Below are positions 1-6,445 of a DNA stretch of 32,652 nt, piece after piece. The stretch covers positions 1 through 32,652 of the forward strand of contig NZ_JARESG010000028.1 in assembly GCF_029076445.1 (NCBI RefSeq), read 5' to 3'. Made by a program: the position numbers and the translations under genes. The notes under the pieces were generated by a model that made no database searches, was not told where the DNA came from, and saw nothing but the letters and a program-made list of their open reading frames with translations. The stretch is from Pseudarthrobacter naphthalenicus. Lineage in GTDB: Bacteria > Actinomycetota > Actinomycetes > Actinomycetales > Micrococcaceae. How positions within the stretch are numbered: the stretch's first letter is position 1; each line of letters begins with the position of its first letter.

Positions 1-558
1 CAAAAGGTTCTGGTGAGGGGACTTATCCAGGCTCCGGTGACGGTTACCCAAGGCCTCTACAAGATCCCGGGCTTGCGAAAACGTGACCCGCTTCTCCAGT
101 GGGATGTAGACGTGTCGTCCACCGTTGGGAGAATAGTCCTCAATCCAACGTGCACCGCACGAATGCAGCCAGGTCTGAACGGCTCGGACATCGGCTTCCA
201 CCCGGTCAATACCCGCGACTGAGGAATCAAAGTCAAGGAAGATCGCCGCGCAAGTGCCATCCTTGCCGAAGATCCGGACCGCCGCAGGGAAGGCCGGAAG
301 CGCCGGCGTTAGGGCTCGTTCATGTTTCTGTGGGTAAGACTTCCCGGCGTCACGGGAAACCCGTACGCGGGGCTGGCCGGCCAGCAGCGGTGATAGCGCT
401 GCCCAAACAGTGGCTGGATCGTCTGACTGGCTTGACACGCCAGTAGCGGGGCGTGCTGGAAGCACGGAGACGTGCTGATGTACGATGTGAGTAATCCTTC
501 CGGGGATTGAGGTACGAAAAAGGGCCGATCCTGCCAGATCGGTTTCATAGCAACACAA
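1..558 (-). CDS. rep: Plasmid replication protein, AEP primase-type (partial)
   Basis: The minus-strand frame is open from the stop just upstream of 558 and runs off the left edge of the window. The translation includes IFLDFDSS and, about 45 residues on, WIEDYSPNGGRHVYIP. A DxD followed by a GGxHxY-type motif is the signature of archaeo-eukaryotic primase (AEP) domains, as found in replication initiators of actinobacterial plasmids, which prime and start plasmid replication. There is no ATG. TTG at 558 is the first in-frame start and GTG at 465 is an alternative; neither has a clear ribosome binding site. Translation may depend on the upstream CopG-like gene, which ends about 110 nt before. 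The C-terminal part (helicase or winged-helix region) lies outside the window. The domain call is fairly secure; the start is not. Confidence 0.6.
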   Translation of the reverse strand, partial: MCCYETDLAGSALFRTSIPGRITHIVHQHVSVLPARPATGVSSQSDDPATVWAALSPLLAGQPRVRVSRDAGKSYPQKHERALTPALPAFPAAVRIFGKDGTCAAIFLDFDSSVAGIDRVEADVRAVQTWLHSCGARWIEDYSPNGGRHVYIPLEKRVTFSQARDLVEALGNRHRSLDKSPHQNLL

Positions 559-599
559 AGGATGGCCTGGTTAGGCTCTCCACGACTTACAATCTGATC

Positions 600-668
600 C
601 GCCGGCAAGCAATCCAGAGGGTAAGTCTCAAGCTTCGAAGGCCCGCCTAGTGCGGGCCTTCTTTTTTT
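600..668 (+). ncRNA. Candidate antisense RNA to the rep leader
   Basis: A strong plus-strand terminator (637-668) lies between the CopG-like gene and rep, both read on the minus strand, and no plus-strand protein gene precedes it. A -10-like TACAAT sits at 588-593, but its -35 is poor. A transcript from about 600 to 668 would be complementary to the rep leader. CopG-Rep plasmids such as pMV158 place a short counter-transcribed RNA in exactly this gap to limit Rep synthesis. The arrangement is seen; the RNA itself is inferred. Confidence 0.35.
637..668 (+). terminator. Rho-independent terminator, plus-strand direction
   Basis: A perfect 10-bp stem (GAAGGCCCGC / GCGGGCCTTC) with a CTAGT loop is followed by seven T residues on the plus strand. 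The T-run shows that it ends plus-strand transcripts. It does not suit the minus-strand copG-rep message, which reads through it. Confidence 0.8.
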
Positions 669-669
669 G

Positions 670-906
670 TTATGAGGCAATGCGGATGGGCAGCTCCTGC
701 TGGTAGTCGTCCTGCACTAGTGCCGCCAGGTCCTCTTGCAGCCTTGGCTCCACAACGGACAGAAGGTACTCAGTGACGGTCAACCCCTTGTGAGCGGCGA
801 CCTTGGCGATACCGTCTGAAGTGGGTATCGGCGCGCGCAAACCAATGAACTTACGCAGGCCTTTACTGGGGCGCCCGCCGCCTCGATTTACTGCTACTGC
901 CGTCAT
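670..906 (-). CDS. Small CopG/RHH-like plasmid regulator
   Basis: A protein of 78 residues. The basic N-terminus (NRGGGRPSKGLRKFIGLRAP) leads into a beta-strand-like segment and then two predicted helices (TSDGIAKVAAHKGLTVTEYLLSVVEPRLQEDL is the second half, residues about 29-60). This is the size and pattern of a ribbon-helix-helix DNA-binding protein. ATG 906 is chosen over a start at 954 because AAAGGA lies 9 nt upstream of it and because the longer form would translate the palindromic operator at 927-946. It sits directly ahead of rep, in the position of a copy-number repressor. The family assignment is by pattern only; no homologue was named with certainty. Confidence 0.5.
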   Translation of the reverse strand: MTAVAVNRGGGRPSKGLRKFIGLRAPIPTSDGIAKVAAHKGLTVTEYLLSVVEPRLQEDLAALVQDDYQQELPIRIAS

Positions 907-926
907 GTTCTGTGTCCTTTGATTTT

Positions 927-946
927 GTACCCGCCAGAGCGGGTAC
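927..946. promoter_or_regulatory. 20-bp palindrome, likely operator of the CopG-like gene
   Basis: Perfect 8-bp arms GTACCCGC and GCGGGTAC with a 4-bp spacer lie 21 bp upstream of the CopG-like start. The position fits autoregulation of the copG-rep transcript. A bound regulator here is inferred. Confidence 0.5.
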
Positions 947-1375
947 AGCTTCATCGTTGTATTGCCTGCCGCTCAGACTGACTTGGCTGTCATTGCGACT
1001 GCTTTGAAGCTATCACCGCGCGATTGAGCGGGCGGGGATTTGTTTTCAGAAAACGGAGGCGTGTCGCGTTTGTGACTTCGAACTCTTTATTGTCTTTCTC
1101 TTCGAATCTCTTGGCCTCGCTACCGGGGGTGTGCCTGGCAAGCTCTAGTCACACGGCTGGAAGGCTTACGGGCGGCCGCACGGGTCATAGATACGTGCGA
1201 CACTTCAGAACCCAGGGGCGACCATTCCTTGAGGCGTTTGCTTCAAGGAGTTCTGGCTGGCGCGGATCGTCATCAAGAACCTTCCATGAGTAGGAGTGAC
1301 AAGCGGCCCAGCGGAACCCTTGGTAAGGTTGCCGATTGCCGAGGCGCTTCTGGCGCGTGGTTTCATAGTACACAT
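947..1375. other. Intergenic region between the replication and ImmA modules
   Basis: No convincing gene was found; the open frames here lack ribosome binding sites and coding character. Visible structure: palindrome GTTTTC-A-GAAAAC at 1042-1054, a hairpin CCTTGA...TCAAGG at about 1227-1248, and two short CTTCGAA repeats (about 1077 and 1103). This stretch separates divergently read modules. It is a reasonable place for the origin or for rep promoters, but no clear iteron set was seen. Confidence 0.4.
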
Positions 1376-1392
1376 ACTGAAATTTTTTCAGT
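1376..1392. promoter_or_regulatory. Operator palindrome, copy 1
   Basis: The site ACTGAAATTTTTTCAGT has 7-bp perfect arms around TTT and lies 20 bp upstream of the ImmA-like start codon. An identical 17-mer occurs at 4126-4142 beyond the XRE gene of the same module. It is probably the binding site of that XRE regulator. Confidence 0.65.
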
Positions 1393-1412
1393 GGATTAGC
1401 GGAGCCTTCCGA

Positions 1413-1889
1413 ATGCAACAATCCAGACTGACCTTCGACGTCATCGAGACATTGAACCTGCCTGCGTACCCACACTTAGGGGACCTTGTGGTTGCCGTAG
1501 AAAAAAAGTACGGCAAGAGCCTTCTCTTCGAGGAGGGCACTGTAGAAAGCCTGGGGGAAGGTGTCACCGGCCAGTGGATCGACACTCCTCACCATGGAAT
1601 CATTCGATATCTGCGAGGCGCTAGGGCTTGGAGTGCTCACATCGTGCTTCATGAACTGAGCCACATCCTCCTTGGGCACAAGGGGCGGCCTCTCGACGGA
1701 CTGATCGCGGGCTCTTTCTTTTCCGGTATTGGCAAACGGCACGGCGTCAGCTGGATGTGTCGTGCGGTGGACGTTCCTCTGGACGACGCTGAGGCAGCAG
1801 CCGAAAACTTGGCTTTTGGACTGGCACAGGCGCTTCACGCCAGCCCTGAGAAGGAGGCCACGCAGGCCGAAAGGGTGTTTGGTTTATGA
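1413..1889 (+). CDS. ImmA/IrrE-family zinc metallopeptidase
   Basis: A 158-residue protein. HELSHILLGH (residues 80-89) gives the HExxH zinc motif plus a further histidine, as in ImmA/IrrE-type peptidases. In ICEBs1 such an enzyme (ImmA) cleaves the XRE repressor ImmR and switches on the element. ATG 1413 has GGAG 8 nt upstream. The longer frame from 1296 would read through the operator at 1376-1392 and gives non-protein-like sequence, so it was rejected. The stop overlaps the next start by 4 nt (ATGA), so the two are coupled. The peptidase fold is secure. The substrate (possibly the XRE protein at 3658) is inferred from the neighbourhood. Confidence 0.8.
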   Translation: MQQSRLTFDVIETLNLPAYPHLGDLVVAVEKKYGKSLLFEEGTVESLGEGVTGQWIDTPHHGIIRYLRGARAWSAHIVLHELSHILLGHKGRPLDGLIAGSFFSGIGKRHGVSWMCRAVDVPLDDAEAAAENLAFGLAQALHASPEKEATQAERVFGL

Positions 1890-2887
1890 TCGCTGCAGCA
1901 TTTTGGATCCTTACAGCGGTATTCGCCATTCGCCTCTACTTCATCGTCCGTTCTGCCTCCTCGACTGCTTTTGTTGGCGCCATAGGAATTGGCGTTCTTG
2001 GCCTCTTTGCCACGGGGGTCGTTGTCCCCCAAACCACCATTGATGCTGCGCTGGGTGGCATCAACTTCCTCCACCTAATTCGAAATTTGTGTGTCACGAG
2101 CGCGGTATGGCTGGTGCGTGAAGGAATCTTTGCTGCTTACTCACCGGACGGAAGCTATCGATCCCAATTGAGCCATCACCCTGTTGCGGCCGGCCTTGGA
2201 GCGGTCGCCATCACCCTTCCGTTCTTGTTTCAGCAATACGTTCCAACGACGTCCAAGTTCGTGCCGGAAAATGTGCAGCAGTTGCCTGTTTTCATCTACG
2301 CCAGCGTCTACATGGGGATCTTGGCGTTCTTGGCGGTATCCGTACTCCGCATTTGTCTCCATCCACAGGAAAGCCGGCCTGTCCGCGTGAGCTCCCGGGT
2401 GGTCGCGTCTGGCATGGGACTGGTTGCACTCGCTTCCGTAGAAGAGATCGCGTACATGACCGCCACGCACTTTGACGTGGGCAGCTCTTCCCTCCAGCAG
2501 GTTCTCTACATCCTTTTTTATCCGCTTTTCTATGGCGGTGTTTTACTCACTTCCCTTGGACTGGGTATTCCGCCGGCCGTAAAAGCCTGGCGCCGACTAC
2601 AGCTTTGGGACCGAGCAGCCCTGCTGTTTCTTACGGCCACGCTGGGGAAAACGTATTGGGGCCTGTCTTACTCCGGCTGGTTGGCGAAAATTGCCGGAAG
2701 CTTCTACGTCAAGTGCCCCTCAGCGCGCCTTTATGAGTACGTTATCCGCTCCAGCGATCACAAAGTCGCTTTCTCCGGACTGGCCACACCCATGCTTGCC
2801 GGCCGCGTCCTAGACGCCGTCCAAGCCCGATTTGATGGTGGTGTCGGTTTCTTGGAATCGGTCCTGCCGGTAAAGGCAACACATTGA
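1886..2887 (+). CDS. Seven-TM membrane protein with cytoplasmic tail
   Basis: A 333-residue protein. Seven hydrophobic segments can be drawn at about residues 1-18, 25-47, 57-76, 98-116, 133-154, 168-188 and 205-226. A soluble C-terminal domain of about 100 residues (230-333) begins with AVKAWRRLQLWDR. This architecture and the company of ImmA and XRE genes resemble the MAB_1171c/DUF6545 group of actinobacterial membrane proteins, annotated only as putative transporters. The start overlaps the ImmA-like gene by 4 nt and the end overlaps the next gene by 4 nt, so it is in the middle of a coupled operon. A sensor or transporter role is possible; function is unknown. Confidence 0.65.
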   Translation: MIAAAFWILTAVFAIRLYFIVRSASSTAFVGAIGIGVLGLFATGVVVPQTTIDAALGGINFLHLIRNLCVTSAVWLVREGIFAAYSPDGSYRSQLSHHPVAAGLGAVAITLPFLFQQYVPTTSKFVPENVQQLPVFIYASVYMGILAFLAVSVLRICLHPQESRPVRVSSRVVASGMGLVALASVEEIAYMTATHFDVGSSSLQQVLYILFYPLFYGGVLLTSLGLGIPPAVKAWRRLQLWDRAALLFLTATLGKTYWGLSYSGWLAKIAGSFYVKCPSARLYEYVIRSSDHKVAFSGLATPMLAGRVLDAVQARFDGGVGFLESVLPVKATH

Positions 2888-3507
2888 CAGCAACAACAAC
2901 GACGCTAACCCCGAAGAGATCCACCACGGCCGTTGGCCGTCTCGCTAGAACCGCGACAGAGGTTGCCCAGCCACCCCTCGTGCTGTCGCTTCTACTGATC
3001 CTGGCTTCGCTCCTGAGTGCCCAGTGGTTGGTGTCCCTCTGGTCGGGGATTATCGCTGCTCTCTTCATCTGTCTCGCGCCCTTCACTGCCGTATTGATCC
3101 TGGCTAAGAGAGGGCAATTGACCGATCATCACGTTGGAAACAAGAAACAGCGGCGCCCTGTCATGCTCTGGACCCTGGGCTCATCGCTACTGGGCTGCGG
3201 CCTCCTCTCAATCATTGGGGCACCGTTGCCGGTATGGGGACTAATCGGTGGGATTCTCTGTGGAATTGTGGCCCTAATCCTGATCAGCCCAATCTGGAAG
3301 ATATCGGGCCACGCAATGACGTTGGGTGGTGCAACTGTTTCGGCAGTTCTGATGTTCGGCTGGTGGGGGCTTCCGTTCGTTATAGCAGCCCCACTTGTCT
3401 GCTGGTCCAGGGTTTATCTTCGGGATCATTCCGCGCGCCAGGTCACTGCCGGCTTCATAACCGGCATGGTCGCGTTCGGAGCCTCATATACTCTCATTGT
3501 TAGCTGA
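2884..3507 (+). CDS. PAP2-like membrane phosphatase-family protein
   Basis: The TTG start overlaps the upstream stop (TTGA). About five to six hydrophobic segments follow an N-terminal soluble stretch of about 30 residues. Partial PAP2 motifs are visible: SGH at 141-143 (C2-like) and SRVYLRDH at 175-182 (the SRx5H of C3). The Asp expected four residues after the C3 His is Gln186, and the first motif (K...RRP, 87-92) is not canonical. PAP2 proteins dephosphorylate lipid or isoprenoid phosphates at the membrane. With these substitutions activity is uncertain and a non-catalytic role is possible. It is co-transcribed with the ImmA-like and 7-TM genes. Confidence 0.55.
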   Translation: MTATTTTLTPKRSTTAVGRLARTATEVAQPPLVLSLLLILASLLSAQWLVSLWSGIIAALFICLAPFTAVLILAKRGQLTDHHVGNKKQRRPVMLWTLGSSLLGCGLLSIIGAPLPVWGLIGGILCGIVALILISPIWKISGHAMTLGGATVSAVLMFGWWGLPFVIAAPLVCWSRVYLRDHSARQVTAGFITGMVAFGASYTLIVS

Positions 3508-3583
3508 CTTTTCACTTGGTACTCCGCGAAGCCGTCAAGGCCCGGCGACTGGTCTCACCGATGACGGATTCATAAGGAGGGCT

Positions 3584-3661
3584 ATGACCTCGCTACCTCT
3601 GACAAAGGGCTTCCCACAGGACGTGGCCGACCACGTTGGCCGGAAGCAGGATCGCGCGTGA
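3584..3661 (+). CDS. 25-residue ORF coupled to the XRE gene
   Basis: ATG 3584 is preceded by AAGGAGG at an ideal distance (4-5 nt), the best ribosome binding site in the module. The frame encodes 25 residues, starting MTSLPLTKGF and ending GRKQDRA. It stops at TGA 3659-3661, which overlaps the GTG start of the XRE gene (GTGA). The peptide is soluble and slightly basic, with no signal or membrane segment. It may be a leader peptide that delivers ribosomes to the XRE start, or a functional small protein. It lies in the 150-nt gap after the PAP2-like gene. Confidence 0.5.
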   Translation: MTSLPLTKGFPQDVADHVGRKQDRA

Positions 3662-4113
3662 ATTCGAACGACAAGCCCATAGATTCGCGCAGTGACAAGG
3701 AGGTCCTGGCCTCGAAAATTCAGCTCCTCCTGGATATCGTTCATGCCAAAGACGCCGGCAGCTTCACCTATGAAGACGTTCGGCAAGGACTGGCGGAGCA
3801 GGGAATTACGCTTACGCGAACTAGGTGGCATCGGCTACTCGCCGGCTCCCCGGATAACCGTTGGGATCCGGAACTCCTGAAGGCTTTGGCATATTTTTTC
3901 GATGTTGACGAAAATTACTTGCTGCAACGCAGCGGGCCTATCCCCGAGCGCGTCGAAGCAGAACTCCGCCTGATAGAGGCATACCGCATTGCCGAAGTTG
4001 AGCACTTCGCGGCGCGGGTTCTGGGAGAAGTCAACGTCGACGCTCTTCGTGCCGTGACTGAAGCCCTCCGGAACCTTCCACCCCGGCCCAGCAAACGCGA
4101 CCCATCGAACTGA
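3658..4113 (+). CDS. XRE-type helix-turn-helix regulator
   Basis: A 151-residue protein from GTG 3658. Residues about 15-90 form a lambda-repressor-like domain: SKIQLLLDIV, then SFTYEDVRQGL, then the recognition region TLTRTRWHRLLAG, then DPELLKALAYFFDVDENYLL, the usual end of actinobacterial XRE proteins. A helical C-terminal region (about 100-145) follows and may dimerise or be the target of a peptidase. Its stop lies inside the degenerate operator at 4109-4125, and the perfect palindrome follows at once. Start by translational coupling with the 25-codon ORF. It is the likely repressor of both module ends. Confidence 0.8.
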   Translation: MNSNDKPIDSRSDKEVLASKIQLLLDIVHAKDAGSFTYEDVRQGLAEQGITLTRTRWHRLLAGSPDNRWDPELLKALAYFFDVDENYLLQRSGPIPERVEAELRLIEAYRIAEVEHFAARVLGEVNVDALRAVTEALRNLPPRPSKRDPSN

Positions 4114-4142
4114 AACATTTTCATTACTGAAATTTTTTCAGT
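4109..4142. promoter_or_regulatory. Tandem operator: degenerate site plus perfect copy 2
   Basis: Two 17-mers lie end to end: ACTGAAACATTTTCATT (4109-4125, right arm degraded) and ACTGAAATTTTTTCAGT (4126-4142, identical to 1376-1392). The first overlaps the stop of the XRE gene. A 17-bp repeat length places both sites on nearby faces of the helix, which fits cooperative binding. The transcript controlled on the right is not obvious; it may run towards the transfer genes. Confidence 0.6.
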
Positions 4143-4306
4143 AGACTCTGAGGCATGACATGCTTCGGGCGCCCACCTCGGCCTGACCATGCAAGTTGAG
4201 TGGCATCGCGAGTGTAGCCCCTACGGCAGTTTTGGGGGGCAGCAGGGGCTACATCTCATGCAGGTTCGGGGCTCAGGCGCGCACTCAAGTTGCAGCTCCG
4301 ACCGAC
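4143..4306. other. Gap after the XRE operators
   Basis: No gene is supported. The stretch holds an inverted repeat GTAGCCCC / GGGGCTAC (about 4214-4250) that could act as a transcript end for the minus-strand gene at 4307. There is no T-run. Confidence 0.3.
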
Positions 4307-4660
4307 TCAACTACCGGTGCCCTGGCCCTTGATGTACCTCATCAGGTCCCCAGCTGCAGCGTCGAACGCTTCGGCGTTGATCGTGTAGAGAACTCGCTGG
4401 CCAATGCGCCGTTCGCCGGCATTGGAGGCTACGGCCCCGAGCTCTTGAAGCTGATTCAGATGCACCAGGATGGTTCTATAGCCAGTTCCGATGCTCCGGC
4501 CTATGTCACCGCTGGTTACGCCGTCCTGGTGCTCAAACAGATATTTGAGGATTTCGGCGCGCAGCGGGTTCACACCCAGCAAGGAAATCACCCGCACGGC
4601 CTCAGGCGGAGCGGGTGCGGCGGGTTGAACATAGCGTGGCACCCTCTCATTTTGTCTCAT
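4307..4660 (-). CDS. Winged-helix (ArsR/MarR-like) regulator
   Basis: A 117-residue protein from ATG 4660; a GTG start at 4681 would add seven residues and is possible. A proline-rich N-terminus leads into a winged helix at about residues 24-90: NPLRAEILKYLFEHQDGVTS, then DIGRSIGTGYRTILVHLNQL (recognition helix), then the wing ERRIGQRVLYTI. This is the ArsR-type fold with no metal-binding cysteines. It is divergent from the conjugation operon, and the 155 bp between them hold a palindrome (4700-4716). It probably controls that shared region and so the transfer genes. GGAGG lies 13 nt from ATG 4660, rather far. Confidence 0.7.
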   Translation of the reverse strand: MRQNERVPRYVQPAAPAPPEAVRVISLLGVNPLRAEILKYLFEHQDGVTSGDIGRSIGTGYRTILVHLNQLQELGAVASNAGERRIGQRVLYTINAEAFDAAAGDLMRYIKGQGTGS

Positions 4661-4699
4661 CGAGGTTCCATCACCTCCCACTGTATAACTAAGTGCGAT

Positions 4700-4716
4700 A
4701 CTCTATCGATGAGAGT
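4700..4716. promoter_or_regulatory. Palindrome in the divergent promoter region
   Basis: The site ACTCTATCGATGAGAGT has arms ACTCT/AGAGT and an ATCGAT core. It lies between the winged-helix gene and the transfer operon, next to a TTATAC (-10-like, minus strand, 4683-4688). It is a candidate operator for the winged-helix protein. Confidence 0.4.
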
Positions 4717-4815
4717 TCAAATAAAAAAAACGCTCAGTGCCGGAAAAGGCATGTCGCCGGGAATCGTTCGACTGCTGCCGGGAGCTATGGCACACCTCAA
4801 GGGGAGGGGGAGCTT

Positions 4816-5895
4816 ATGAAACCAAAAGGTCTCATGGTGGGCGTAGCCGTAGTTACCCCTGGCCTGATGCTGGGGTTGGTCGTCTCGTTACTTCTTCTTC
4901 TCGGAGGTTCAAAGTCGGCAGTGGCAGATTGTGGCCCCGGCGTCACCCTCTCCATCAGCGAGGACATCAAGGTAGACGGGTACTCGCCTGATCAGCTGAC
5001 GAATGCTGCAGCGATCATGAATGCCGGCAAAGCGCTGAACCTGTCAGCCAAGGGGCAGATGATCAGCGTGATGGTGGCCCTGGGGGAGTCGGGGCTTCAC
5101 GTCCTCGACCACGGCGACGGACCGGCCCCGGACTCCCGGGGTTTGTTCCAGCAGCGCGACAACGGCGCGTGGGGTTCCTACGCGGACCGCATGGACCCCA
5201 CCACCAGCGCCACAAACTTCATCAAGGCCCTGCAGGCAGTGGAAGGCTGGGAACTGCTGGAGCCGACCATCGCCGGTACCAAGGTCCAGCGCAACGCCGA
5301 CCCTTACCACTACCAGAAGTACTGGCCCGAGGCCGTCAAGCTCGTCCAGGCCCTCTCGGACGGCAAGTTCTCACTTGAAGGCAGCGGCTGTGCCATTCCT
5401 GGCCAGTCCGGTGCCGGGGATGACTACCCGTGGAAAGACTCTCCTACCTGGTTGCAGGTTGGTGCAGGCTCAGCCGCCGCATCTCCGCTGGGAATGTTTT
5501 ACCGCGAGTGTGTGGACTTCGCCTTGTGGCGGGTGAACCAGCAGATGGGTTCAACCGGCGCACCGTTCAAGTTCCTCAACGGAACCTTCCGCCCGGACGG
5601 GCAGGGTCTCGGCTCGGCCCTAACATGGAAGGCCGGCTGGGATGCCAAGGGCTGGCCCACCGGCTCCGTTCCTCGGATTGGTGCGGTCGTCTGGTACGCG
5701 CCCGGTGTCGGGGGAGCGGACCCGGCCTTCGGCCACGTCGCCGTGGTCAAGGAAGTCAAAGACAACGGGACCTACGTCGAGGAGGGTTACAACGGCAACC
5801 CGCCTCCGGATGACCACAACTACTACACCCGGACCGTCAGCAGCAATGTCCCGTCAGCCTTCCTGTACCTGCCTATCCAAGAGGAGAAGAAGTGA
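4816..5895 (+). CDS. Conjugation cell-wall hydrolase: transglycosylase-like plus CHAP
   Basis: A 359-residue protein. ATG 4816 follows GGGGAGGGGGAG; the longer frame from 4693 has no ribosome binding site. Residues about 8-35 are a signal anchor or signal peptide. Residues about 55-190 resemble a lysozyme/transglycosylase-type fold with a candidate catalytic Glu91 in MVALGESGL and DSRGLFQQR. Residues about 215-355 are a CHAP amidase/endopeptidase domain with Cys232 (ECVDFALWRVN) and His307 (FGHVAVV). Such proteins open peptidoglycan so that the transfer apparatus can be assembled, the VirB1 role. It is the first gene of the transfer operon and overlaps the next by 4 nt (GTGA). Confidence 0.8.
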   Translation: MKPKGLMVGVAVVTPGLMLGLVVSLLLLLGGSKSAVADCGPGVTLSISEDIKVDGYSPDQLTNAAAIMNAGKALNLSAKGQMISVMVALGESGLHVLDHGDGPAPDSRGLFQQRDNGAWGSYADRMDPTTSATNFIKALQAVEGWELLEPTIAGTKVQRNADPYHYQKYWPEAVKLVQALSDGKFSLEGSGCAIPGQSGAGDDYPWKDSPTWLQVGAGSAAASPLGMFYRECVDFALWRVNQQMGSTGAPFKFLNGTFRPDGQGLGSALTWKAGWDAKGWPTGSVPRIGAVVWYAPGVGGADPAFGHVAVVKEVKDNGTYVEEGYNGNPPPDDHNYYTRTVSSNVPSAFLYLPIQEEKK

Positions 5896-6404
5896 ATAAG
5901 CCCCTGGCCCTCATCGCCGCGGTCCTGCTCTGCACCGCGTGCGCACCGGCAGCGAACACCACGCCAGCCCCGGCAGAAGCAACCACCACCACGCCGTCGG
6001 CCCCCGTGTCCCTGAGCGCCAACAGCGGCCCCCATGCACCCGGTGGCACCGTCCCGGCCACTATCGGCATCTCCTGGGATCAGGCCAGCAAGGATCAGGC
6101 GGTGGAAGTCGCTGAGAAGGCGATGGCTGACTTCGCCCGCCCGGGCGTGGAGGAAAAGCAGTGGGCCAACGATCTTGCCCGCTGGCTGACGCCGCAGGCC
6201 ACTGCCGACTACTCGGCGGTGGACCCGGCCAACATCCCGGCCAGCCGCGTCACCGGTCCGGCTGCGCTGAGCGTCGATGAAGCCAACGGCTACGGGGTCA
6301 TGGCAGCGGTCCCCACGAATGCCGGGACCTACACGGTGCAGCTGCTCCGCACGGGCAAGGACGCCCCGTGGAAGGTCAACCGCCTCACCCCACCATCGTC
6401 CTAA
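5892..6404 (+). CDS. Predicted transfer lipoprotein
   Basis: A 170-residue protein with GTG start overlapping the previous stop. Residues 1-17 form a short hydrophobic signal ending CTAC, a lipobox-like site with Cys17, although Cys rather than Leu occupies position -3. A Thr/Pro/Ala-rich linker (20-45) follows, then a domain of about 110 residues ending APWKVNRLTPP. That domain looks like the compact NTF2/VirB8-like modules exported next to the membrane in Gram-positive transfer systems. Substrate and partner are unknown; the role comes from its place in the operon. Confidence 0.6.
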   Translation: MNKPLALIAAVLLCTACAPAANTTPAPAEATTTTPSAPVSLSANSGPHAPGGTVPATIGISWDQASKDQAVEVAEKAMADFARPGVEEKQWANDLARWLTPQATADYSAVDPANIPASRVTGPAALSVDEANGYGVMAAVPTNAGTYTVQLLRTGKDAPWKVNRLTPPSS

Positions 6405-6445
6405 GCGCCGCACCTCTCCATCTCACACACGTAAGGAAGAAGTTC

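Noticed and set aside
309..680. Minus-strand frame of 123 codons in the rep leader
   Set aside because: It overlaps the terminator and the rep frame; the other frame carries the conserved primase motifs.
1024..1293. Plus-strand open frame of 89 codons before the ImmA-like gene
   Set aside because: Weak start, no ribosome binding site, and Arg/Ser-rich composition typical of noncoding GC-rich frames.
4155..4199. 14-codon ORF after the tandem operator
   Set aside because: GAGG is only 1 nt from the ATG and nothing supports translation, so it was not called as a signal peptide.
4196..4819. Long plus-strand frame opposite the winged-helix gene
   Set aside because: Antisense to a gene with a clear winged-helix pattern; no motif and no start signal of its own.
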